Positions 9,563 through 17,658 of a stretch of DNA of 64,000 nucleotides are shown here, in pieces. The position numbers and the translations under genes are program-made. The notes below the pieces were generated by a model, which was given only the letters and a program-made list of their open reading frames with translations, was not told the DNA's origin and did not search any database. This DNA is from Asticcacaulis sp. AC402. GTDB lineage: Bacteria; Pseudomonadota; Alphaproteobacteria; Caulobacterales; Caulobacteraceae. The stretch spans positions 62,001-126,000 of the forward strand of contig NZ_AWGC01000013.1 of the NCBI RefSeq assembly GCF_000495835.1. The letters run 5' to 3'. The first letter of the stretch is position 1; each line of letters starts with the position of its first letter.

Positions 9563-9837
9563 AAGTAACTTGACTTGGTTAATTGCAAGTAAATGTGCCA
9601 TGGGAACGATTTTTTGCTGGGACTAACATATGTCAGTTCAGGAGAAGCGCTTACGCTAACCAAGCTATGAACACGTTGCCGAAAGTCTTTCAAAATAAGA
9701 GTATGGCCGACCGGCAGTCTCGGTATGTCCGACCACAAAGAGGCTTGCGATCTCCGGTAAAGAAGTTATTTTATTATGTAATATCAATGTGTTATAACTT
9801 TTATAAGTATTACTTTTGGTAAGTTTAAGTATAACTT
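9563..9837. promoter_or_regulatory. AT-rich control region with AAGT/ACTT palindromes
   Basis: In the 423-bp gap between the small secreted gene and the thioesterase gene are short palindromes of the same half-site: AAGTAACTT at 9563-9571, AAGTATTACTT at 9805-9815 and AAGTATAACTT at 9827-9837. The sequence is markedly AT-rich against its surroundings. These could be operator sites for the divergent genes, but the central spacing varies, so the call is tentative. No gene is seen here. Confidence 0.35.
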
Positions 9838-9951
9838 CGACTCTACTCTTCAGTCAGCCCTTTAAGGCCGCGGAAATGGCACGCCCCTTCCAGCGCGGAA
9901 AAGACACCCCTCGGCCGTTGACATCCGCCCACTATTGGGCGAACAAAAAAC

Positions 9952-10362
9952 ATGAGAACCCTCGAAGACATCAACCAATGGGGCCAGGGCACCCTGCCAG
10001 GCCACCTTGGTATCCGCATTACCCATGTGGCGCACGGCGAACTCCACGCCGAGCTTTCGATCCAGCCGCAGGTGACGGCGCCCAATGGCTACCTCCATGC
10101 CGGCACGGTGGTTAGCCTGGCCGATACGGCGGCGGGTTATGGCTGCATCCATTCGCTGCCCGATGGTGCGGTCAACTTCACCACCGTCGAGCTGAAATCC
10201 AACCACCTGGCGACCGCGCGTGAGGGCACGCTCGCGGCTATCGGCAAGGCGGTACACATGGGCCGCACGACCCAGGTGTGGGATGTGACCGTTACCCACC
10301 CCGAAAGCGGAAAGACCATCGCTCTGTTCCGCTGCACCCAGATGCTGATCTATCCGAAGTAA
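9952..10362 (+). CDS. PaaI-family thioesterase
   Basis: A 136-residue single hotdog-fold protein. The segment NGYLHAGTVVSLADTAAG matches the active-site helix of PaaI/YbgC-like acyl-CoA thioesterases, where an Asn/Asp and the HxG group act. The predicted role is hydrolysis of aryl- or acyl-CoA thioesters in the cytoplasm; the physiological substrate is unknown. It starts at ATG 9952 and ends 4 bp before the CYTH gene, so the two are co-transcribed. Confidence 0.85.
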   Translation: MRTLEDINQWGQGTLPGHLGIRITHVAHGELHAELSIQPQVTAPNGYLHAGTVVSLADTAAGYGCIHSLPDGAVNFTTVELKSNHLATAREGTLAAIGKAVHMGRTTQVWDVTVTHPESGKTIALFRCTQMLIYPK

Positions 10363-10366
10363 AGCC

Positions 10367-10852
10367 ATGGCTACCGAAATCGAACGCAAATTCCTGGTCA
10401 CCGGCGATTTCCGGCCGTTTGCCGTCAGCCAGCATCAGATCGTCCAGTTCTATCTGAGCACCAGGCCTGATTGCACGGTCCGTATACGGCTTACCGACGA
10501 TAAGGCTTTTATCACCATCAAGGGCCGAAGCTCCGAAGACGGATTGGAACGGGCAGAGTGGGAATATGCTATCCCTGTTGCCGATGCCGAAGACATGTTG
10601 CGTCTGCCTGGCATCCAATCCCTGGCCAAGGTGCGCTACAGGGTACCGGTCGGCAACCACGTCTGGGAAGTCGACGTCTTCGAAGGCACGAATGCCAGCC
10701 TGATCATGGCAGAGATCGAACTCGCTAGTCGCGATGAGGCGTTCGAACGGCCCGACTGGATCGGCCCAGAGGTTACCGGCGATGCCCGGTATTACAATTC
10801 TCAGCTTCTGACCGCGCCTTACACAGGCTGGACCCAGAGCGCAATACGATAA
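10367..10852 (+). CDS. CYTH-domain triphosphate tunnel protein
   Basis: A 161-residue protein with the EIERKFL signature (E4, E6, K8) of the CYTH/triphosphate tunnel metalloenzyme family, then alternating Arg/Lys/Glu strands (TVRIRLT, AFITIKG, YEYAIP-like) that build the tunnel. Bacterial relatives hydrolyse inorganic triphosphate or similar polyphosphates with a divalent metal. The size fits single-domain family members. The last four codons (SAIR) and the stop fall inside an R-family repeat (10836-10950), so the C-terminus was set or trimmed by the repeat. It forms an operon with the thioesterase upstream. Confidence 0.85.
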   Translation: MATEIERKFLVTGDFRPFAVSQHQIVQFYLSTRPDCTVRIRLTDDKAFITIKGRSSEDGLERAEWEYAIPVADAEDMLRLPGIQSLAKVRYRVPVGNHVWEVDVFEGTNASLIMAEIELASRDEAFERPDWIGPEVTGDARYYNSQLLTAPYTGWTQSAIR

Positions 10853-10950
10853 AAAGTGACGCCACCGCACGGACGTCCCCGTTTTCGGATAAATTGTGCG
10901 ACAAAACAAAAACTTAGAGAGGGATTTTGATTCCACTAGAATCCCGCTCT
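10836..10950 (-). repeat. R-family dispersed palindromic repeat, copy 2 (reverse orientation)
   Basis: Reading the minus strand: AGAGCGGGATTCTAGTGG stem, TAAGTTTTTGTTTTG, CGCACAATTTATCCGAAAA, CGGGGACGTCC, then a TATCGTATTGCGCTCT end. It fills the space between the convergent CYTH and glmS genes and overlaps the CYTH stop codon. Confidence 0.85.
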
Positions 10951-10955
10951 GGCGT

Positions 10956-12791
10956 CTACTCCACCGTCACCGACTTGGCCAGGTTACGCGGCTGGTCGAC
11001 ATCGGTCCCCTTATGCACGGCCGTATGGTAGGCCAGCAACTGGATTGGCACCGAATAGATCAGCGGCGCGATAAAGGCGTCGCAGGACGGCGCTACAATC
11101 ACCTTTAATGACTTGGCGGCATCGCCTGACAGGTTCGGCACCTTGTCCGGCGCATTGGTGATAATGATCACCCGGCCGCCGCGCGCCGCTACCTCCTGCA
11201 CATTGGAAGCCGTCTTTTCGAACAGGGCGTCGTCCGGCGCGATCACTACCACCGGCGTATTTTCGTCGATCAGGGCGATCGGCCCGTGCTTCAACTCGCC
11301 GGCGGCATAACCTTCCGCATGGATATAGCTGATTTCCTTCAGCTTCAGAGCGCCTTCCATGGCCAGAGGGTACATGTCGCCGCGACCGAGATAGATAACG
11401 TCGCGCGCCCTGGACAGGTCGTAGGTCATGCGGGTGATTTCGGCATCCATGGCCATGGCTTCGGCGATCAGGCCAGGCGCGCCCAGCAGGACCTGGACCA
11501 GGCGAGCTTCTTCGTGGCTGGTGATCCGGCCGCGTTGGCGGGCGGCACAGATAACCAGGCTGAGCAGGGCCGACAGCTGCGCCGTAAACGCCTTGGTCGA
11601 GGCGACACCGATTTCCGGCCCGGCATGGGTCGGCCACATCAGATCGGCTTCGCGCGCCATGGTCGAGGAGTGGACATTGACCAAGGCCGCGGTCCGCAAG
11701 CCATTCTCCTTGCACCAGCGCAGGGCCGCCAGGGTGTCGGCGGTTTCACCCGACTGAGAAACCGCCACCGCCAGAGTTCCCGGTGTTATCGCCGGGGTGC
11801 GATAACGGAATTCCGAGGCGACCTCGACATCCACCGGCAAACCGGCCAGTTTTTCGAAGGCATACCGGGCAATGCTGCCGGCATAGAAGGCCGTACCGCA
11901 GGCAATGATCTGGATGCGGACGATGGCACCGAAGTCGACACCGGCCTTGATATCGTCGCGCACGGTGCAGGTGGTCGGATCGAGATAGGCCGAAAGGGTG
12001 CGCTGGCAAGATTCCGGCTGCTCGTGGACTTCCTTTTCCATGAAGTGTCGGAAGGCGCCTTTTTCAACCAGGGCCGCCGAGGCCGACACCACCGTCACCG
12101 GGCGATTGACCAGCAGGCCACGGGCGTTGAAGATTTCGGCGCCGTCGCGGTGCAGTATGACCCAGTCGCCCTCTTCGAGATAGGTGACACGCTGGGTGAA
12201 GGGGCCGACCGCCAGGGCATCCGAGCCGAGGTACATCTCGTCCTGGCCCCAGCCGACGACCAGGGGCGAGCCGCGGCGGGCACCCAGGATGGTATCTTTC
12301 TCACCGCCGACCAGTATGGCCAGGGCATAGGCGCCATGCAGCCGGTCCAGGACCGACTTGAAAGCGTCTCTCAACGGCAGGGTTTTCAAGGCTTCGTCGA
12401 GCAGATGGGCGATGACCTCGGTGTCGGTGTCCGAGGTGAAGTCATGCCCCCTCGCCTTCAACTCCGTCTTTAGTTCGGCGTAGTTCTCGATGATGCCGTT
12501 GTGGACCAGGCTAACGATGCCGGCCGTATGGGGGTGAGCGTTGCGCACTTCCGGCGCTCCATGCGTGGCCCAGCGGGTATGGCCGATGCCGACAACGCCT
12601 TCGATCGGGTCGGATTGAATAGCGGCCTCGAGGTTGCGGATCTTGCCCTCGGCGCGGCGGCGATCGGGGCCTGCCTCGGTGTGGACCGCGATGCCGGCCG
12701 AGTCGTAGCCGCGGTATTCAAGCCGGCGCAATGACTCCAGCAGGCGCGGGGCGACGGGTTCGTTGCCGATGATTCCGATAATGCCGCACAT
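10956..12791 (-). CDS. glmS: Glutamine-fructose-6-phosphate aminotransferase GlmS
   Basis: A 611-residue enzyme making glucosamine-6-phosphate from fructose-6-phosphate and glutamine, the first step to UDP-GlcNAc for peptidoglycan and LPS. The N-terminal glutaminase domain starts MCGIIG with the nucleophile Cys2 exposed after Met removal. Two SIS domains follow (about 290-430 and 460-600), and the C-terminus DQPRNLAKSVTVE is the family's conserved end with the Schiff-base lysine. The gene is divergent from glmM across 232 bp, so the two pathway genes share a control region. No glmS ribozyme is recognised there. Confidence 0.98.
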   Translation of the reverse strand: MCGIIGIIGNEPVAPRLLESLRRLEYRGYDSAGIAVHTEAGPDRRRAEGKIRNLEAAIQSDPIEGVVGIGHTRWATHGAPEVRNAHPHTAGIVSLVHNGIIENYAELKTELKARGHDFTSDTDTEVIAHLLDEALKTLPLRDAFKSVLDRLHGAYALAILVGGEKDTILGARRGSPLVVGWGQDEMYLGSDALAVGPFTQRVTYLEEGDWVILHRDGAEIFNARGLLVNRPVTVVSASAALVEKGAFRHFMEKEVHEQPESCQRTLSAYLDPTTCTVRDDIKAGVDFGAIVRIQIIACGTAFYAGSIARYAFEKLAGLPVDVEVASEFRYRTPAITPGTLAVAVSQSGETADTLAALRWCKENGLRTAALVNVHSSTMAREADLMWPTHAGPEIGVASTKAFTAQLSALLSLVICAARQRGRITSHEEARLVQVLLGAPGLIAEAMAMDAEITRMTYDLSRARDVIYLGRGDMYPLAMEGALKLKEISYIHAEGYAAGELKHGPIALIDENTPVVVIAPDDALFEKTASNVQEVAARGGRVIIITNAPDKVPNLSGDAAKSLKVIVAPSCDAFIAPLIYSVPIQLLAYHTAVHKGTDVDQPRNLAKSVTVE

Positions 12792-13023
12792 GTGGTCCTG
12801 TTCCTTGATCTGGGCCGCAAAAACCCCTGTTTAGCAGACCGGTTTCAAACAATACGTAAACTGGGATGACAGAACGTTACGTTGCAGCCGAAAAAAGATA
12901 GTAAAATCAGGTATTAATAATTGATTGGTAACATTCGGGCACAAAGATTTTACGCTTGCCGGCTAAACTTGCGCCTATAAGAGGCCACCTTTCCCTCCAT
13001 CCCGACAGACCGTACCCATTCTC

Positions 13024-14367
13024 ATGAGCACACGTAAGTACTTCGGCACCGACGGTATCCGCGGCCGCGCCAACTCGTTTCCGATGACCGCCGAAGTCGC
13101 CTATCGCGTCGGCATGGCCGCCGGAAAGATGTTCATGTCCAACGCCGACCGCCGTCACCTGGTCGTTATCGGCAAGGATACGCGCCTGTCGGGCTATATG
13201 ATCGAGCCAGCCCTGGTCGCCGGCTTCACCAGCGTCGGCATGGATGTGCGCCTGTTCGGGCCGCTGCCGACTCCGGGTGTTGCGCTGATGACGCGATCGA
13301 TGCGCGCCGATCTGGGCGTGATGATCTCAGCATCGCACAACGCCTTTATGGACAACGGAATCAAGCTGTTCGGGCCGGATGGCTACAAGCTGTCGGACGA
13401 GGTCGAACTGGAAATCGAAGCGCGCATGGACGGCGACATCCTGCAGGGCGTGGCCGAGGCGCACAAGCTGGGCCGGGTCCAGCGTCTCGATGACGCCCAG
13501 GCGCGCTATATAGAAATCGTCAAGGCGTCTTTCCCGCGGCATTTGACCCTGAACGGCCTGCGCATCGTTATCGACTGCGCTCACGGCGCCGCCTACAAGG
13601 TTGCGCCCCTGGCCCTGTACGAGCTGGGCGCCGAGGTTATCAGTATTGGTGTGTCGCCAGACGGACTGAACATCAACGAAAAGTGCGGCTCGACCCACAC
13701 GGATGCCATGGCCGTTAAGGTCAAGGAGATGCGCGCCGATCTGGGTATCGCCCTGGATGGCGATGCCGACCGGGTGGTGATCTGCGACGAAAACGGCAAG
13801 GTCGTCGATGGCGACCAGATCATGGCCATCGTCGCCGGGCATCTGGCCGACAAGGGCTTGCTGAAAGGCGGCGGCGTCGTTGCCACCGTCATGTCAAACC
13901 TGGGCCTGGAACGATTCCTCGCCGCCAAGGGTCTGACGCTGGAGCGTACAAAGGTTGGCGATCGCTATGTCATGGAGCGGATGCGCGAGGGCGGCTTTAA
14001 CCTGGGTGGTGAGCAGTCGGGCCACGTCATCCTGAGCGATCATGCCACTACCGGTGATGGTTTGATGGCCGCCCTGCAGGTGCTGGCGGTGCTGGTTGAA
14101 CGCGGCAAGCCGATGTCGAAGCTGGGCCGTCAGTTCGAAACCGTGCCGCAGATCTTGAAGAATGTCCGGTTTACGGGTGTTTCACCTTTGAATTCGGAGG
14201 CCGTCAAGCAGGCGATCCGTGAAGGCGAAGAGATGTTGAAAGGTTCCGGCCGGGTTCTGGTGCGGCCATCGGGTACCGAGCCGCTGATCCGCGTCATGGC
14301 CGAAGGCGATGACGAAAAGCAGGTCAAGGCGGCAGTGAACATGATTGCCGAGGCGATGAAGGCTTAA
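13024..14367 (+). CDS. glmM: Phosphoglucosamine mutase GlmM
   Basis: A 447-residue enzyme converting glucosamine-6-phosphate to glucosamine-1-phosphate, following GlmS. It begins [14 protein letters not shown]; the catalytic phosphoserine is S104 in ISASHN, the Mg-binding loop is DGDADR (near 245), the sugar-binding GGEQSGH lies near 335, and the phosphate-binding RPSGTEP lies near the C-terminus. Length is standard. The divergent glmS next door strengthens the assignment. A T-family inverted repeat follows the stop codon. Confidence 0.98.
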   Translation: MSTRKYFGTDGIRGRANSFPMTAEVAYRVGMAAGKMFMSNADRRHLVVIGKDTRLSGYMIEPALVAGFTSVGMDVRLFGPLPTPGVALMTRSMRADLGVMISASHNAFMDNGIKLFGPDGYKLSDEVELEIEARMDGDILQGVAEAHKLGRVQRLDDAQARYIEIVKASFPRHLTLNGLRIVIDCAHGAAYKVAPLALYELGAEVISIGVSPDGLNINEKCGSTHTDAMAVKVKEMRADLGIALDGDADRVVICDENGKVVDGDQIMAIVAGHLADKGLLKGGGVVATVMSNLGLERFLAAKGLTLERTKVGDRYVMERMREGGFNLGGEQSGHVILSDHATTGDGLMAALQVLAVLVERGKPMSKLGRQFETVPQILKNVRFTGVSPLNSEAVKQAIREGEEMLKGSGRVLVRPSGTEPLIRVMAEGDDEKQVKAAVNMIAEAMKA

Positions 14368-14374
14368 GAAAGAA

Positions 14375-14553
14375 TTTGACCACGAACCACACGAACAGAC
14401 ACGAACTTCAGGTCATGTCTGAGCCGTCAGCGACGTGGTGCGCTTGGTAAAGCTTTCACCCCCGCGCAGCGGCCCAATTCGACTGAATGTCGCTGCGCGG
14501 CGATTTCCGGATAACCACAAAGTTCGTGTCTGTTCGTGTGGTTCGTGGTCAAA
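14375..14553. repeat. T-family inverted repeat with tandem ACGAAC words, copy 1
   Basis: A 34-bp arm (14375-14408) built from the words CACGAAC-CA, CACGAAC-AGA and CACGAAC-TT is perfectly inverted at 14520-14553 around a 111-bp spacer. It lies between the convergent glmM and the acyltransferase-like gene and could act as a two-way terminator. Its architecture matches the second element at 29429-29530, though the word differs. Confidence 0.85.
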
Positions 14554-14580
14554 TCCTTGCGAAAGCAGACCCGCCAACGA

Positions 14581-15741
14581 TCAGATATAACTTGTCCACC
14601 AATACTTGTGCGTGGCGCGGTATTTCGCCCAGGCACTCGACATCGGGTAGAGGATCGCCAGAACAACCAGCCATACGAGATAGGTTGCCCATAGCGGGAC
14701 GCCGGCATTAGCGGCCAGTGTGCGCGACGGGTCGCTCATATGCCCCCAGAAGGCCTGGATCGGCACGCCCTGAAACAGGCCTATCAGTACCGCCAGCCCG
14801 TGAGCGACATAGATGTGCAGCAGGTAGGTCAGCATTGGCGTCCGCCCGAACGCCAGCAGTGGTTTCTGCACCAGGGCCGGCAGTTTCGGCAAGGCCAGCA
14901 TCAGCAGCATGGCGATACCCAGTGTAATCAGCGCGTAGTGCAGTGATGGTGGGTATTTGAAGACGTTGAGGACGGCGAATGGTGCTTCCGAGGGGTTGGC
15001 CGGCATGGTCCACGGAACCGGGTTGCCGTACAGATTGGGTATGCGCAAGCACAGGAACAGGACGATCGATGCGACCGCCATCAGGGCGATGTTGCGGCTG
15101 CGATTGGGGCCGAGGTCGGTAATGACCGGGGTGAGGCCGAAACCCAGGCACATGATGCCCAGCCACGGAATGGCCGGATAGACATTGAATCCGCCCAGCG
15201 GGAGATTGAAGGCTGGCTCCATGAGCAGGCTCCAGGGCAACTGGAGCGCGGCGGGCAGATTTGGCGCATCGATGGGCGCCAGCAGGACATGCCCGCCGAC
15301 AATGACGGCCCCGACGGCGAGGACGGCGAGCCGCGGCAGGTGCACCAGGGCGGCCATGAAGATCATGCTGACGCCGATAGCCCAGATGACCTGAAGGAAG
15401 ATGCCGGGTTTCAGGTCGAAGCCGAAATTGACGACGGTGAGTTCGAGAAAGACCAGCCAAAGGCCTCGGGTAAGCAAAAAGCGGCTGAGCGGCCATCCCG
15501 TCTTGCCATTTTGGTGTTGCAGAAAGATCGAAACGCCTGACAGGAAGACAAAGGTCGGGGCGCACAGGTGTGTGATCCATCGGGTCATGTAGAGGAAGGG
15601 ACCGCCGCTTTTCAGGTCCAGCGGATCAGCACCCAGCGCGCCCTGGTGGACGAAGTCGCGCGTATGGTCGAGGACCATCAGGCAGATGGCCAAGCCACGC
15701 AGCAGATCAATAAAGTCGAGACGTTTCTGAATGTCGGTCAT
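14581..15741 (-). CDS. Membrane acyltransferase-like protein (HGSNAT/DUF1624 family)
   Basis: A 386-residue polytopic protein with about ten membrane helices. The N-terminal RLDFIDLLRGLAI...MVLDHTRDF is the catalytic-domain signature of the heparan-alpha-glucosaminide N-acetyltransferase/DUF1624 family, where the histidine carries acyl groups across the membrane. Bacterial members may acetylate envelope sugars, which is inferred. ATG 15741 is the natural start; a longer frame to 15807 crosses an R-family stem. Separated from argG by only 69 bp. Confidence 0.8.
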   Translation of the reverse strand: MTDIQKRLDFIDLLRGLAICLMVLDHTRDFVHQGALGADPLDLKSGGPFLYMTRWITHLCAPTFVFLSGVSIFLQHQNGKTGWPLSRFLLTRGLWLVFLELTVVNFGFDLKPGIFLQVIWAIGVSMIFMAALVHLPRLAVLAVGAVIVGGHVLLAPIDAPNLPAALQLPWSLLMEPAFNLPLGGFNVYPAIPWLGIMCLGFGLTPVITDLGPNRSRNIALMAVASIVLFLCLRIPNLYGNPVPWTMPANPSEAPFAVLNVFKYPPSLHYALITLGIAMLLMLALPKLPALVQKPLLAFGRTPMLTYLLHIYVAHGLAVLIGLFQGVPIQAFWGHMSDPSRTLAANAGVPLWATYLVWLVVLAILYPMSSAWAKYRATHKYWWTSYI

Positions 15742-15766
15742 GGCGCACTCCCCGAGGGTGGAGCCT

Positions 15767-15804
15767 GGAGCGGGATGTGTTTTGATGGAATCAAAACCCC
15801 GCTC
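15767..15804 (+). repeat. R-family repeat, stem-only copy 3
   Basis: GGAGCGGGATGTGTTTTGAT pairs with ATCAAAACCCCGCTCC around a short loop. Only the first stem-loop of the R element is present; the TTTTTGTTTTG core and distal block are absent. It lies between argG and the DUF1624-type gene. Confidence 0.75.
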
Positions 15805-15810
15805 CACGCG

Positions 15811-17046
15811 TTATGTACGCTGATCGCGCTTGGCTGCCACGCGCAACCGCAATGCATTCAGCTTGATAAAGCCCGCCGCATCCCGGTGGTCGTACGCGAC
15901 CTTGCCTTCTTCAAACGTCACCAGGTCCTGATCGTACAGCGAATAGGGGCTTTCGCGGCCGGTAATGGTGACATTGCCCTTGTACAGTTTCACCGTCACA
16001 CGGCCGCTAACCTTCTCCTGCGACCAGTCGATTGCCGCCTGCAACATGTTGCGCTCAGGTGAGAACCAGAAACCATTATAGATGAGCGAGGCATATTTCG
16101 GCATCAGCTCGTCCTTCAGGTGCATGGCACCGCGGTCCAGCGTGATCGACTCGATACCGCGGTGGGCCGCCAAAAGGATGGTGCCACCCGGCGTTTCATA
16201 GACGCCGCGCGACTTCATGCCGACAAAACGGTTTTCGACCAGGTCGAGACGGCCGACGCCATTGTCGTGACCCAACTGGTTCAGCTTGGTCAGCAAGGCC
16301 GCCGGCGACAAAGCGATGCCATCGATGGCTATCGGATCGCCACGCTCGAAATCCATGGTGAAAACGGTCGGCGTGTCCGGCGCGGCCTCGGGGGCAATGG
16401 TGCGCTGATAGACGAATTCCGGCGCTTCGATGGCCGGATCCTCCAGCACCTTGCCCTCGGACGAGGAGTGCAGCAGGTTGGCGTCGACGCTGAAGGGTGC
16501 ATCGCCGCGCTTGTCCTTGGCGATCGGGATCTGGTGCTGTTCGGCGAAGGCGAGCAGGGCTTCACGCGAGGCGAAGTCCCACTCCCGCCACGGGGCGATG
16601 ACGCGGATGTCGGGCTCCAGGCCATAATAGCCGAGTTCGAAACGGACCTGGTCATTGCCCTTGCCGGTTGCGCCGTGACAGACGGCGTCGGCGCCGACCT
16701 TGCGGGCGATATCAATCTGGGCCTTGGCGATCAGCGGACGGGCGATCGAGGTCCCCAACAGGTACTGGCCCTCATAAACCGTATTGGCGCGGAACATCGG
16801 GAAGACGTAGTCGCGAACGAACTCCTCGCGCAGGTCCTGGATGTAGATGTTTTCCGGTTTGATGCCCAGCAGTTCGGCCTTCTTGCGCGCGGGTTCCAGC
16901 TCCTCGCCCTGGCCCAGGTCGGCGGTAAAGGTGACGACATCGGCCTGGTACTCGGTCTGCAGCCACTTCAGGATGATCGAGGTGTCGAGACCGCCGGAAT
17001 AGGCGAGAACGACTTTCTTGACGGGCTTTTCGACAGGAGCGGACAT
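15811..17046 (-). CDS. argG: Argininosuccinate synthase ArgG
   Basis: A 411-residue type I argininosuccinate synthase, which joins citrulline and aspartate with ATP in arginine synthesis. The PP-loop [10 protein letters not shown] lies at about 14-23; [13 protein letters not shown] (near 120) and [14 protein letters not shown] (near 380) are conserved family segments. Length is normal. The start [11 protein letters not shown] at 17046 gives a short N-terminal tail before the conserved core. It is on the same strand as the DUF2199 and kup genes upstream but 92 bp away, so it probably has its own promoter. Confidence 0.98.
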   Translation of the reverse strand: MSAPVEKPVKKVVLAYSGGLDTSIILKWLQTEYQADVVTFTADLGQGEELEPARKKAELLGIKPENIYIQDLREEFVRDYVFPMFRANTVYEGQYLLGTSIARPLIAKAQIDIARKVGADAVCHGATGKGNDQVRFELGYYGLEPDIRVIAPWREWDFASREALLAFAEQHQIPIAKDKRGDAPFSVDANLLHSSSEGKVLEDPAIEAPEFVYQRTIAPEAAPDTPTVFTMDFERGDPIAIDGIALSPAALLTKLNQLGHDNGVGRLDLVENRFVGMKSRGVYETPGGTILLAAHRGIESITLDRGAMHLKDELMPKYASLIYNGFWFSPERNMLQAAIDWSQEKVSGRVTVKLYKGNVTITGRESPYSLYDQDLVTFEEGKVAYDHRDAAGFIKLNALRLRVAAKRDQRT

Positions 17047-17138
17047 GGGCGGCGTGACCTTGGGACGTGACTTGGGGTTAAATCGGGCACGCGCGCTTTA
17101 CGGTCTGAGGAAAGGGGATGCAAGCCCGAATCTACGGT

Positions 17139-17648
17139 TCAGACCAGAAGGCTTAGGGCGATTTCATGCCACCTGCGGACGGTGATGCCGTTTTGCTGGT
17201 CGACCGCCAAGGCGTGGTCTTCGTCCACAACTATGAACAACGGAACCATGCCACGATCGCGGACCTGAACCGAAAGCGGAAGGTGCTTGTGAGTCGGGTA
17301 AGGGGGAAGGGTGCTGCTCAACCATCCGAAATAAGGCGGATCGTTGGCGCGGCCGGGATCGTTCCAGCGATCAGTCATATGATCAAAACTAGCCCGACTC
17401 AAAGACGACCAAACGGAGAACGCCAGCGATTCGCCATGACCAAGAATTGGAATTTCAATAAGGCCACGAATGAAAAACACAGTCTCGTCCACAACACACT
17501 GATCATTTGTCAGATCGACACGTTGTTCGAATTCTTCTTCCGGCACCAGATCGAGCCAGGGCGCCTTTACACCGAAGCATATCGGCAGATCGTCATGAAC
17601 CTTACCGCACGTTTTGCATGACCAATTCCGTTTGAACAGGCGAAACAT
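17139..17648 (-). CDS. DUF2199 domain protein
   Basis: A 169-residue cytoplasmic protein. The zinc-ribbon-like start WSCKTCGKVHDDLPICFG, the middle FFIRGLIEIPI and the VWSSLSRASF segment are the DUF2199 hallmarks. The biochemical role of this family is unknown. The start is 10 bp after the kup stop, so it may be co-transcribed with kup. Confidence 0.85.
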   Translation of the reverse strand: MFRLFKRNWSCKTCGKVHDDLPICFGVKAPWLDLVPEEEFEQRVDLTNDQCVVDETVFFIRGLIEIPILGHGESLAFSVWSSLSRASFDHMTDRWNDPGRANDPPYFGWLSSTLPPYPTHKHLPLSVQVRDRGMVPLFIVVDEDHALAVDQQNGITVRRWHEIALSLLV

Positions 17649-17658
17649 GCGCGCAGGT

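Noticed and set aside
12791..13024. Search of the glmS/glmM intergenic region (12792-13023) for a glmS ribozyme or riboswitch
   Set aside because: No conserved ribozyme core could be recognised; only a weak GCTAAACT promoter-like word near 12962.
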